The notes under the pieces were generated by a model that was given only the letters and a program-made list of their open reading frames with translations, was not told the DNA's origin and did not search any database. DNA of 64,000 nt from Achromobacter pestifer. GTDB lineage: Bacteria; Pseudomonadota; Gammaproteobacteria; Burkholderiales; Burkholderiaceae_B. The position numbers were made by a program, and so were the translations under genes. Positions 39,479 through 47,475 of this stretch are shown here, in pieces. The stretch's first letter is position 1; the number at the start of each line of letters is the position of its first letter. The DNA lies in assembly GCF_902859625.1 (NCBI RefSeq), contig NZ_CADIJX010000007.1, forward strand, positions 124,001 through 188,000. The letters are read 5' to 3'.

Positions 39479-39604
39479 ATGTGGTATTTCTCGTGGATAC
39501 TCGGTTTGGGTCTGGCATGCGCCTTCGCCATCCTCAATGCAATGTGGTTTGAGCTGCGTGAAGGTCATTCGCATGACCCGCGCGCCAACCGTGACGACGA
39601 GTGA
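39479..39604 (+). CDS. cydX: CydX-type small subunit of cytochrome bd
   Basis: A 41-residue single-helix protein, MWYFSWILGLGLACAFAILN followed by the conserved AMWFELRE and a hydrophilic tail, the hallmark of CydX/YbgT, which stabilises heme binding in the oxidase. TAGGAG (39465-39470) is at good distance, 8 bp ahead of the ATG. It lies 14 bp after cydB and its stop codon overlaps the cydD start (GTGA). It is too short for usual gene-finding cut-offs. Confidence 0.95.
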   Translation: MWYFSWILGLGLACAFAILNAMWFELREGHSHDPRANRDDE

Positions 39605-41358
39605 GCGGCGGCGCTAGCAGCCTAGAGCACGATCCTTCGGCCAGTTTGCAGAAACCGCCGCGCGAGCAGTCGCGGTGGTTGATGGCGCTTGCCAAGGCGG
39701 CCAGGCTTCCCTTGATGCTGGCGGGCGCCGCCCCGCTGGTAAGCGGCGCCTTGCTGGTCGTGCAGGCGTGGCTGCTGGCCAGCGTGCTGGATGCCGCCAT
39801 CGTGCGTCAGGTGCCGCGCCAGGAACTGCTGGCCGGCATCCTGGGCATCGCGGCGCTGATGCTGTTGCGCGCCTGTATCACCTGGGCGGGCGAGCGAGCG
39901 GGCGCCGATGCGGCTGAACGCATCAAGCGCCACGTACGCCAGTCGTTGTTTGCCCGGCTGGTTGCCAAAGGCCCTTACTGGAGCCGGGGCAAGGCGTCTG
40001 GTGAACTGGCCAGCGCGGTCGTGGATCAAGTCGAGGCCTTGGATGGCTTCTTCGCCAAATACCTGCCGGCAATGGCGGCCGCCGCGATGTTGCCGGTAGC
40101 GTTCTCGGTCTTGCTATTGCCGGTGGACGTGATCGCCGGTCTGGTGCTGCTGATCACCGCGCCGCTGATTCCGCTGTTCATGGCGCTGGTGGGGTGGGGC
40201 GCGCAAGGCGCCAGCCGCCGCCATCTGCGTGCGTTTGCCCGATTGTCCGGCTTCTTTGCCGACCGGCTGCGCGGATTGTCCACGCTGAAGCTGTATGGCC
40301 GCGCAGAAGCCGAGGCGGAGTCCGTGGTGGCCGCCAGCGATGCACTGCGCCAGCGCACGATGTCGGTGCTGCGCATCGCGTTTCTGTCGTCCGCGGTGCT
40401 GGAGTTTTTCGCCGCGCTGGGCGTGGCTGGCGTGGCCGTGTACATCGGCCTGACCTATCTGGGGTTTCTCGACGTGCGGTGGTCTCCCCTGACCTTGCAA
40501 GCGGGTCTGTTCTGTTTGCTGATGGCGCCGGAAGTCTATGCGCCACTACGCCAGTTTGCCGCGCATTATCACGACCGCGCCACGGCGCTGGCGGCGGTGA
40601 CGCAGATCGCCGTGTTGTTCGATGGCCTGCCGCAGGACGCCGCCGTGGCGCAGCATGTGACCACGCAGCAGGCTTCTGTCGTGCCGGCATCCGGGGCGGG
40701 CGCGCGGGTCGATGTCAAGGCGTTGGGCGTGACCGCGCCGGGGCGCGGCCTGGTCATTTTGGCCGACGCCGCGCTGACGCTGGCGGCGGGCGAACACGTG
40801 GCGCTGATGGGCCCCAGCGGCATCGGAAAGTCCACGCTGATCGAAGCCATTGCCCGACTGCGGCCGTTTGATGGCGACGTGCGTATCGACGGCGTGCCGT
40901 TGGCCGATTGGGATGAAGCCGCGTTGCGCGGGCGGGTGGCGCTGATCGGGCAAAAGCCACAATTGCTGGCGGGATCGATCGCCGACAACATCCGGCTGGG
41001 CCGTCCCGGCGCCTCGGATGCCGACGTGCGGGAAGCTGCCCGTCGCGCCTGCGTGCTGGAATTCGCGGCGGCCTTGCCGCAAGGCCTGGACACCCTGCTG
41101 GGCAGTCGGGGCCATGGCTTGTCGGGCGGGCAGGCGCAGCGCGTGGCGCTGGCGCGGCTATTCCTGCGCGATCCCGGGCTGATCCTGCTGGATGAGCCCA
41201 CGGCGCATTTGGACGAGGCGACGCAAGCCCGCGTGCTGGACGAGATCCTGGCATTTTCCGCGGGCCGTACCTTGCTGCTTGCGACGCATTCTCCGGGTGT
41301 CGCGGCCCGGTTCGACCGCATCCTGCGGGTGGCGCACGGAAAAGTGGAAGACGCATGA
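39601..41358 (+). CDS. cydD: Thiol reductant ABC exporter subunit CydD
   Basis: Half-transporter of the CydDC exporter of glutathione/cysteine needed for cytochrome bd maturation. The 585 residues have a six-helix membrane domain (about 35-325) and a nucleotide-binding domain with Walker A GPSGIGKST, signature LSGGQAQRV and Walker B LILLDEPTAHLD. The start is GTG at 39601, which overlaps the cydX stop; no better start is seen. It overlaps cydC by four bases. Confidence 0.93.
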   Translation: MSGGASSLEHDPSASLQKPPREQSRWLMALAKAARLPLMLAGAAPLVSGALLVVQAWLLASVLDAAIVRQVPRQELLAGILGIAALMLLRACITWAGERAGADAAERIKRHVRQSLFARLVAKGPYWSRGKASGELASAVVDQVEALDGFFAKYLPAMAAAAMLPVAFSVLLLPVDVIAGLVLLITAPLIPLFMALVGWGAQGASRRHLRAFARLSGFFADRLRGLSTLKLYGRAEAEAESVVAASDALRQRTMSVLRIAFLSSAVLEFFAALGVAGVAVYIGLTYLGFLDVRWSPLTLQAGLFCLLMAPEVYAPLRQFAAHYHDRATALAAVTQIAVLFDGLPQDAAVAQHVTTQQASVVPASGAGARVDVKALGVTAPGRGLVILADAALTLAAGEHVALMGPSGIGKSTLIEAIARLRPFDGDVRIDGVPLADWDEAALRGRVALIGQKPQLLAGSIADNIRLGRPGASDADVREAARRACVLEFAAALPQGLDTLLGSRGHGLSGGQAQRVALARLFLRDPGLILLDEPTAHLDEATQARVLDEILAFSAGRTLLLATHSPGVAARFDRILRVAHGKVEDA

Positions 41359-43049
41359 AGAACCTGTTGCTGCTCGCGCCTTTGTATGCGCGTCGTAAAG
41401 GCGGGCTTTTACTCGCATTGTTTTGTGCGCTGGCGACGGTTGCGGCAGGCGTCGGGCTGCTGGGCGTGTCCGGTTGGTTCTTGACGGGGGCGGCCCTGGC
41501 GGGGGCGGGCGGTATGTTCAACCTGTTCGCACCATCCGCCTTGGTGCGCGGCTTGTCCTTCCTGCGTATCGTGTCGCGTTATGCCGACCGCGTTGTGGGC
41601 CATTCGGCCACGTTGCGCCTGCTGGCGGATCTGCGCGCCACGGTGTTCGGGGCGTTGATCCGTTTGACCCCTCGCCAGTTGGCGAAGTATCGCAGCGGTG
41701 ATCTGGTGGCGCGCATGACGGGCGACGTGGATGCGCTGGATACCGTCTTCCTGTTCGTTCTGGCGCCTTTGGCCACCGCCATCCTGGGTGGGGCGGTACT
41801 GACGGCGGTGCTGGGCATGTGGGTGCCGGCCGCCGCGTTGGCGTTTGCGCTGGCCTTGTTGACCGCTTGTGTCCTGGTGCCCTGGTGGCTGCTGCGTGCG
41901 GCGCGCAAACCCGGCGCCGCTGCCCAGGAAAGCGCGGCCGGGCTGCGCGCGGCGACGCTGGACGCGGTGGATGGCCATGCGGATATGGTGGCGTTGCATG
42001 CGCAGGCGCCAACCGCCGCGCATTTTGAACAACTGTGCGAGGCCAGTGCGCTGGCGCGTCGCAGCCAGGCCCGAGTGGCCGCGCGGGGGCAATGGTTCCT
42101 GCAAGTTGCGGCGGGTGTGTCGGTGTTGGCATTGCTGTGGTTTGGTCTGGGGACGCATGAGGCGGGGCAGATAGCAGGCCCGGTCTTGGTGGGCCTGTTG
42201 CTGGCCGTCATCGGCATTTTTGAAGTCGCAGGCCCGATCATGCGCGGCGCGTCCCGCATGGGGTCAGCCCTGTCGGCCGCCGCGCGGATCGGTGAAGTGA
42301 CGCAAAGCCAGCCCGATATGCAGGATCCCGCCCGGCCGTGCGTATTGCCGGCCAGCGGTGCGCTGGTGCTTGCCGGCGTGCAGTTCCGCTATCCGGCACG
42401 CGGGGAGGGCGCCGCCCCGGCGGTGCTGGAAGGCATCGATCTGCGGGTGGAACCCGGCGAGCGCATCGCCATCCTGGGCGCCAGCGGCGTGGGCAAGTCC
42501 ACCCTGCTGCATCTGATCCTGCGCCTGGAAGACCCGCAAGCCGGGCATGTGCGCTTTGCCGGCTGCGACGCGCGCGATTGCGCGCAAGCCGATTGGCATC
42601 GGCGCATCGCCCTGTTGTCGCAGGACGCGCCTGTCTTCCTGGGCACGTTGCGCACCAATCTGCTGATTGGCGACCCGCAAGCGGATGACGCGGCCCTATG
42701 GCGCGCGCTGGACGCTGCAAGACTGGGTGATTTCGTGCGGGGCTTGCCTGACGGGCTGGATACCTGGGCGGGAGAAACCGGCTCGCAGTTGTCGGCGGGG
42801 CAGGCGCGTCGCTTGTGCCTGGCGCGGGCGTTGCTGTCGCCAGCGGCCGTCATTGTGCTGGACGAGCCCACCGCCGGCCTGGACGCGGCGGCGCAAGCCG
42901 ACTTCTTCAACGACCTGGAACGTGCCGTACGGGGACGCACGGTCGTGCTGGCCACGCACGCGGCATTGCCCCCCGGCGCGGTGGATCGCTGCTATGAATT
43001 GCGCAATGCGCGCTTACATGACTTGTCACCAGCGGCAATCCTGGCTTAA
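41355..43049 (+). CDS. cydC: Thiol reductant ABC exporter subunit CydC
   Basis: Partner half-transporter, 564 residues, with a membrane domain (GLLGVSGWFLTGAALAGAGG and FLRIVSRYADRVVGH are CydC-specific) and an ABC domain with GASGVGKST, LSAGQARRLCLA (a variant signature) and VIVLDEPTAGLD. ATGA overlap with cydD indicates coupled translation. The unit cydA-cydB-cydX-cydD-cydC is compact. Confidence 0.93.
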   Translation: MKNLLLLAPLYARRKGGLLLALFCALATVAAGVGLLGVSGWFLTGAALAGAGGMFNLFAPSALVRGLSFLRIVSRYADRVVGHSATLRLLADLRATVFGALIRLTPRQLAKYRSGDLVARMTGDVDALDTVFLFVLAPLATAILGGAVLTAVLGMWVPAAALAFALALLTACVLVPWWLLRAARKPGAAAQESAAGLRAATLDAVDGHADMVALHAQAPTAAHFEQLCEASALARRSQARVAARGQWFLQVAAGVSVLALLWFGLGTHEAGQIAGPVLVGLLLAVIGIFEVAGPIMRGASRMGSALSAAARIGEVTQSQPDMQDPARPCVLPASGALVLAGVQFRYPARGEGAAPAVLEGIDLRVEPGERIAILGASGVGKSTLLHLILRLEDPQAGHVRFAGCDARDCAQADWHRRIALLSQDAPVFLGTLRTNLLIGDPQADDAALWRALDAARLGDFVRGLPDGLDTWAGETGSQLSAGQARRLCLARALLSPAAVIVLDEPTAGLDAAAQADFFNDLERAVRGRTVVLATHAALPPGAVDRCYELRNARLHDLSPAAILA

Positions 43050-43103
43050 GCGCGGTGGCAAGGTTATAGTTCGCCTTGCTTCAATTCTTCAGGGCCGCCT
43101 TTC

Positions 43104-43655
43104 ATGCAGACCGACAACGCCGAGTACATCCGGCGCACCATCCGCAGTGTTCCGGACTGGCCCCAACCGGGTGTCGTGTTCCGCGACATCACGCCGGTTC
43201 TGCAAGACCCGCGTGCGTTCCGGGTGTTGATCGATCTGTTCGTCTACCGTTACATGCGCCAGCGCCTTGACCTGGTGGCGGGCGTGGATGCGCGCGGCTT
43301 CATCGTGGGCAGCGTGCTGGCCTATGAACTGAACCTGGGTTTCGTGCCGGTGCGCAAGAAGGGCAAATTGCCTTTTCGCACCGTGGCCGAGGAATACTCG
43401 CTTGAATACGGCAATGCCGCCGTCGAGATGCACACGGACTCCGTGCGCACGGGTCAACGGGTATTGCTGGTCGACGACCTGATCGCCACGGGTGGCACCA
43501 TGCTGGCCGCGATCAAGCTGCTTCAGCGCCTGGGCGCGAACGTGGTTGAAGCCGCCGCCATCATCGATCTGCCCGATCTGGGCGGCTCGGCCAAGGTGGC
43601 CGCCACCGGCACGCCGCTCTACACGGTCTGTCAGTACGACGGCACCACGCCCTAA
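43104..43655 (+). CDS. apt: Adenine phosphoribosyltransferase
   Basis: Salvages adenine to AMP using PRPP, 183 residues. Motifs are [20 protein letters not shown] and the PRPP loop [14 protein letters not shown] (120-133). It starts 54 bp after cydC and may ride on the same transcript. It is followed within 20 bp by the first 65-bp palindromic repeat. Confidence 0.95.
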   Translation: MQTDNAEYIRRTIRSVPDWPQPGVVFRDITPVLQDPRAFRVLIDLFVYRYMRQRLDLVAGVDARGFIVGSVLAYELNLGFVPVRKKGKLPFRTVAEEYSLEYGNAAVEMHTDSVRTGQRVLLVDDLIATGGTMLAAIKLLQRLGANVVEAAAIIDLPDLGGSAKVAATGTPLYTVCQYDGTTP

Positions 43656-43673
43656 CGCAACCCTTGAAACGCC

Positions 43674-43738
43674 GTAGGATGGGTGTAGCGCGCACGCCTG
43701 CTCACAAGAAATCAGGCGTCCAACGCGCGCAACCCATC
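43674..43738 (+). repeat. 65-bp palindromic dispersed repeat, copy 1
   Basis: Ends GTAGGATGGGT and CGCGCAACCCATC. GATGGGT pairs with ACCCATC, GCGCGC with GCGCGC, and ACGCCTG with CAGGCGT round a 12-nt loop, so the whole unit folds as one long hairpin. Exactly 65 bp. Confidence 0.85.
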
Positions 43739-43986
43739 AAGCAACGGTCATGACTCGGCACCGGTAGCCACATCAAGCAGCGGCGATGGCTTGGCAGCTT
43801 CAGCCACAACGAGCAGCGGCGATGGCTTGGCACCGGTAGCCCCATCAAGCAACGGTCATGACTCGGCACCGGTAGCCACAACAAGCAGCGGCGATGACTT
43901 GGCAGCTTCAGCCATAGCGAGCAGCGGCGATGACTCGGCACCGGTAGCCACATCAAGCAGCAGCGATGACCTGGCAGCCACAGCCA
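43735..43986. repeat. Tandem array of seven 36-bp repeats
   Basis: Seven back-to-back units of exactly 36 bp starting at 43735, 43771, 43807, 43843, 43879, 43915 and 43951. Units begin CATCAAGCAGCGGCGATG or a close variant and end GGTAGCCA, TTCAGCCA or similar. Two sub-types (CACCGGTAG and CAGCTTCAG) largely alternate; units 1 and 4 differ at one base. There are no spacers, so it is not a CRISPR. 36 is a multiple of three, so frames stay open on both strands, but no start signal or family was found. Confidence 0.9.
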
Positions 43987-44003
43987 CAGCGCAATCGCTG
44001 CTT

Positions 44004-44068
44004 GATGGGTTGCGCGCGTTCGCCAGCCGTGTTTCAGGGGCCGGCTTCTCGCGCTTCACCCATCCTAC
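44004..44068 (-). repeat. 65-bp palindromic dispersed repeat, copy 2 (inverted)
   Basis: Starts GATGGGTTGCGCGC and ends CACCCATCCTAC; exactly 65 bp and inverted relative to copy 1. Its last bases supply the TAG stop codon (44065-44067, minus strand) of the LysR gene. Confidence 0.85.
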
Positions 44069-44955
44069 GAGTCCGACAAGCGGGGCTGAATGAAGTCCAG
44101 GAAAGCTTTCGTCTTGGCGGGCAGCATGCGCGAAGGCAGCAGCGCGAACAGCGGTAGCGGCGTCAGGCTCCAGTCGGGCAGCACCCGCACCAGCCCAGCC
44201 TGCTTGATGGCGCGTTCCATCGCATCGAATACCAGCAGTGGCGTGATGCCCAGGCCCTGACCCGCCAGGCGGCCCAGCATGCCGACATTGTTCGCCGACA
44301 GGCGGCCCGATACCTGCACACGCTCCACCTTATCGCCCGAATGGAGCATCCAAAAGGATGATTCCTCGCGCATGGTCGGCCGCAGGCACTCGTGGTGGGT
44401 CAAGTCGCCGGGCACGCGCGGTTCGCCATGGCGGGCCAGATAGTCGGGCGAGGCATACAGTTGATGCGCCATCAGCACGATCTTGCGTGAGATCAGGCTG
44501 GAATCGGGTTGTTGCCCGAAACGCAGGATCAGGTCGAACGGATTACTGATGGGATCGATCGGGCGCATGCTCAGATCGAAATCGCATTCGATGTCGGGAT
44601 GCTGCTCGCGGAATTCGCTGATGACGGCGGGCAGGAACAATTGGGCCAGGCTGGTGGGCAGCGAGATGCGCAGCCGCCCTTTGGGCTGCACCGCCATGTC
44701 CAGCAATTGGTCGTGCGCGATGCGCGCTTCTTCCACGATGTGCCGGCAGCGTTCAAAGTAAATGGCGCCGGCTTCCGTCAGATCGATCTTGCGCGTGCTG
44801 CGGTTCAGCAGCCGCATGCCGACGCTGCGTTCCAGTTCGCTGACGCGGCGCGAGAGCGTGGACGTTGGAATATTCAAGGCTTCCGCGGCGTGGCTGAAGT
44901 TCTTGCGCTTGGCGACCTCGACAAAAAGCGCGATGTCGTTAAGCTGGATATCCAT
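44065..44955 (-). CDS. LysR-family transcriptional regulator
   Basis: 296-residue regulator. ATG at 44955 follows GAGGG and gives the usual start MDIQLNDIALFVEVAKRKNF; the HTH is FSHAAEALNIPTSTLSRRVSELE (about 18-40), and the rest is the type 2 periplasmic-binding-like effector domain. Target genes are unknown; the divergent DUF4148 and porin genes are candidates. The stop codon lies within the 65-bp repeat, so the repeat defines the C-terminus. Confidence 0.92.
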   Translation of the reverse strand: MDIQLNDIALFVEVAKRKNFSHAAEALNIPTSTLSRRVSELERSVGMRLLNRSTRKIDLTEAGAIYFERCRHIVEEARIAHDQLLDMAVQPKGRLRISLPTSLAQLFLPAVISEFREQHPDIECDFDLSMRPIDPISNPFDLILRFGQQPDSSLISRKIVLMAHQLYASPDYLARHGEPRVPGDLTHHECLRPTMREESSFWMLHSGDKVERVQVSGRLSANNVGMLGRLAGQGLGITPLLVFDAMERAIKQAGLVRVLPDWSLTPLPLFALLPSRMLPAKTKAFLDFIQPRLSDS

Positions 44956-45338
44956 GGTGCCCTCGAGACTCAAAATTCCATTTCTGGCAGGTTTGTATGA
45001 TAAATGGAAATATTGTCCCACCAGCAGAAATGTCTATTTATCCACACGGAACATCCCGTTGCGCGGATGGGGAATCCTGGGCGAGGTGTCTAGCTTGCGG
45101 AAGGCTGAACGCTGGCAACGCCCGCCACGCCTGGATCTTGGGAGTCAGTGCGCAAGAATCGCGCAGATTGTCCCGGATACATCGTGCAATTGTCCCATCC
45201 GTGAAAAGATGTTCACCAAAATAAGGGTTTTTACTAGGCGCCAATCACCAGATACTTCGTCCCAGCAATCAAACAGTCACGTCGCACCTGCCAGCCTGGC
45301 AGAAGACGTCGTGCAAGGTTTAGGATGGAGTCATCACA
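44956..45338. promoter_or_regulatory. Regulatory gap between LysR gene and DUF4148 gene
   Basis: 383 bp without a gene. Just upstream of the LysR start is an inverted repeat TTCCATTT (44976-44983) / AAATGGAA (45002-45009). The octamer ATTGTCCC occurs three times (45012, 45167, 45189). These could be regulator sites; nothing stronger can be said. Confidence 0.45.
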
Positions 45339-45722
45339 ATGAAAGCGCTAGCAACCGCACTTATGGTCACCGCAACCCTGGTAGGCATGTCCGCCGCTCA
45401 CGCCGATGGCAAGACGCGGGAACAGGTTCAACAAGAACTGCAAGCCGCCAAGGCCGCAGGCCAAGTCACGTTTGGTGAACTGGATTACCCGCCCGCCACC
45501 GTGCAGCAAACCGGCCTGACGCGCGATCAAGTCCAGCAAGAACTGCAAAGCGCCAAGGTCGCGGGTCAAGTGACCACCGCCGAACTGGACTACCCGCCTC
45601 GCGCCGCCATGTCGCAATCGGGTGGCAAGACCCGTGAGCAAGTCCGCCAGGAACTGGCTGAAGCCAAGGCTCGCGGTGAATACACCTTTGGTGAACTGGA
45701 CTATCCGCCCAAGGGCAAGTAA
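45339..45722 (+). CDS. Secreted DUF4148-type protein with three repeats
   Basis: 127-residue exported protein of unknown function. A signal peptide (about 1-22, ending SAAHA) precedes three near-identical 28-residue repeats (25-52, 60-87, 97-124). Each has a helix-forming half, TREQVQQELQAAK or similar, and ends ELDYPP. DUF4148 proteins are common in Burkholderiales and normally carry a single copy of this type of motif. GGAG lies upstream of the ATG. It is followed by its own terminator. Confidence 0.85.
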   Translation: MKALATALMVTATLVGMSAAHADGKTREQVQQELQAAKAAGQVTFGELDYPPATVQQTGLTRDQVQQELQSAKVAGQVTTAELDYPPRAAMSQSGGKTREQVRQELAEAKARGEYTFGELDYPPKGK

Positions 45723-45781
45723 GTCCTGAGGCTGGGCGGGATGCCGGATACCTGCATGCCAAGCCCCCCGGAGTGGTCACG

Positions 45782-45812
45782 AAAAACCCCTTGAGACGCC
45801 GAGGGGTTTTTT
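45782..45812 (+). terminator. Terminator of the DUF4148 gene
   Basis: AAAAACCCCT pairs with AGGGGTTTTT around a 10-nt loop, ending in T6; it lies about 60 bp past the stop. Confidence 0.88.
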
Positions 45813-46181
45813 ATTGCCTGCGCATTGCCGCGTAGTGTGGCGTTTTTGCCGCAAAACTGTGCGGCCGCATCAACAACTGTTGTCGGTGCATGTGGGGCAT
45901 GAAGGGCGTCGGAATCGGGCCGCTTTCGATTTGCGAGCAATAATTCATATTTATTTTCAAGGCGTTAACGCAAGTTTCCACGCCTGGCGCGCTTCAGCTG
46001 GCCGTCATTATCCCAACCATGGAAAGTAGTTCGTCGAAATCCGGGTTACTTCGTGTGACGCCAAGCCGGACACTAGATTCAGTGCATGCGCCGCTTGCTT
46101 GTTTGCAGCGGCACGCAGATCCCCTTGCCTGGCATGGGAGGCCTGCGGTTTGCCTTTCATCTTGCCATTTTGGGGACTTTT
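45813..46181. other. Upstream region of the porin gene
   Basis: About 370 bp with no supportable gene. An AT-rich block around 45935-45960 (ATTCATATTTATTTTC) is the likeliest promoter area for the porin. No operator is recognised. Confidence 0.45.
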
Positions 46182-47294
46182 ATGAAGAAGACGCTATTGG
46201 CCGTCGCGTTGCTGGCAGGTTCTGCCGGCGCCGCGCAAGCCGCCGACTCCGTGACGCTGTACGGCTTGATCGACGCCGGTATCGGTTACGAGCAAGTGAA
46301 GTTCAATGGTGTGTCGCAAAGCCGTGTTGGCGGCGTGCAGGGCGTGAGCAGTGGCTCGCGCTTTGGCCTGCGTGGCACGGAAGACCTGGGTGACGGCTTG
46401 CGCGCCGTCTTCACGTTGGAAGGCGGCTTTGGCCCGATGAATGGCAAGTCGCTGCAAAACGGCCGCCTGTTTGGCCGTCAAGCCACCGTGGGTCTGGATA
46501 GCGATTCCTGGGGCCGTCTGGAATTCGGCCGTCAGACGAACCTGGCGTCCAAGTACTTCGGTTCGATCGACCCGTTCTCGATCAGCTACAACACCGCCAA
46601 CATGGGTACGACGTTCGGTAGCGCCAACACGATGCGCCTGGACAACATGGTGCTGTATCAAACCCCCAGCCTGGGTGGCTTCAAGGCGGGCTTGGGCTAC
46701 TCGTTCAGCGCCGATGATTCGGTTAGCGACACGACCCAGACCGGCTTCGCCACGGGCAACAACAACCGTGTGTTGACCGCTGGCGTGCAATACGTCAACG
46801 GCCCGCTGAACCTGGCTGCTGCTTACGACCGCTTCGATCCGACCAACAATCGCGTTGGCGGCAAGGACTCGGCACGCATTCAGGAATACATCGTCGGTGG
46901 TTCGTACGACTTTGAAGTGGTGAAGCTGGCCGCTGCTTTTGGCCAGACCCGCGACGGCTGGTTCGTTGGTCAGAACATGGGCACCACGCCCGATGGCATG
47001 AACAACCTGGGTTCGTTCAAGCTGGCTGATGGCTTTCGCGCCAACTCCTACATGATCGGCGCCACCGTGCCGTTGGGCCGCCACGCCATCTTCGGTTCCT
47101 GGCAGCGCGCCACCCCGGGCAACGACAAGCTGACGGGCGACGACGCCACGTTCAATGTCTACAGCCTGGGCTACACCTACGACTTCACCAAGCGCACCAA
47201 CCTGTACGCATACGCCTCCTATGGCGACAACTATGCGTTCCAGCACGATGCGCGCGATACCGCGGTTGCCATGGGTATCCGCCACCGTTTCTAA
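46182..47294 (+). CDS. Outer-membrane porin (OmpC/porin_4 type)
   Basis: 370-residue trimeric beta-barrel porin of the Bordetella/Burkholderia type. ATG at 46182 follows GGGGA and gives a signal peptide cut after AQA (residue 20). Mature start ADSVTLYGLIDAGIGYEQV, then GSRFGLRGTEDLGDGLRAVFTLEGGF and the C-terminal aromatic end MGIRHRF needed for Bam recognition. Longer upstream reading is not used. It stands alone. Confidence 0.94.
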   Translation: MKKTLLAVALLAGSAGAAQAADSVTLYGLIDAGIGYEQVKFNGVSQSRVGGVQGVSSGSRFGLRGTEDLGDGLRAVFTLEGGFGPMNGKSLQNGRLFGRQATVGLDSDSWGRLEFGRQTNLASKYFGSIDPFSISYNTANMGTTFGSANTMRLDNMVLYQTPSLGGFKAGLGYSFSADDSVSDTTQTGFATGNNNRVLTAGVQYVNGPLNLAAAYDRFDPTNNRVGGKDSARIQEYIVGGSYDFEVVKLAAAFGQTRDGWFVGQNMGTTPDGMNNLGSFKLADGFRANSYMIGATVPLGRHAIFGSWQRATPGNDKLTGDDATFNVYSLGYTYDFTKRTNLYAYASYGDNYAFQHDARDTAVAMGIRHRF

Positions 47295-47414
47295 GCGGCA
47301 AAAGCGCCTGACTGGACCTTGCTGAATGCGCGGCTTATCTCCGTAGGCCGCCGAGTGACAGCGAACCCCCCCTGCTTTTAGGTCCTGCCGGGCGTGTTTG
47401 ACGTACAGAAGGGA

Positions 47415-47437
47415 AGGGCCTCCGCGAAGGAGGCCCT
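47415..47437. terminator. Hairpin between convergent porin and ilvA
   Basis: AGGGCCTCC pairs with GGAGGCCCT round a 5-nt loop. No T-run follows on either side, but its position between convergent genes fits transcription termination. Confidence 0.55.
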
Positions 47438-47475
47438 CTCGCATTGGGGCGACGGTTTCGTGCCCGGGTGCGTGT

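Noticed and set aside
43735-43986. CRISPR array suggested by regular 36-bp repeats
   Set aside because: Repeats are contiguous with no spacers between them, and no cas genes are in the window.
43702-44093. Open frames of 84 (minus) and 100 (plus) codons across the tandem array
   Set aside because: They stay open only because the unit length is a multiple of three; no ribosome binding site or family resemblance supports translation.
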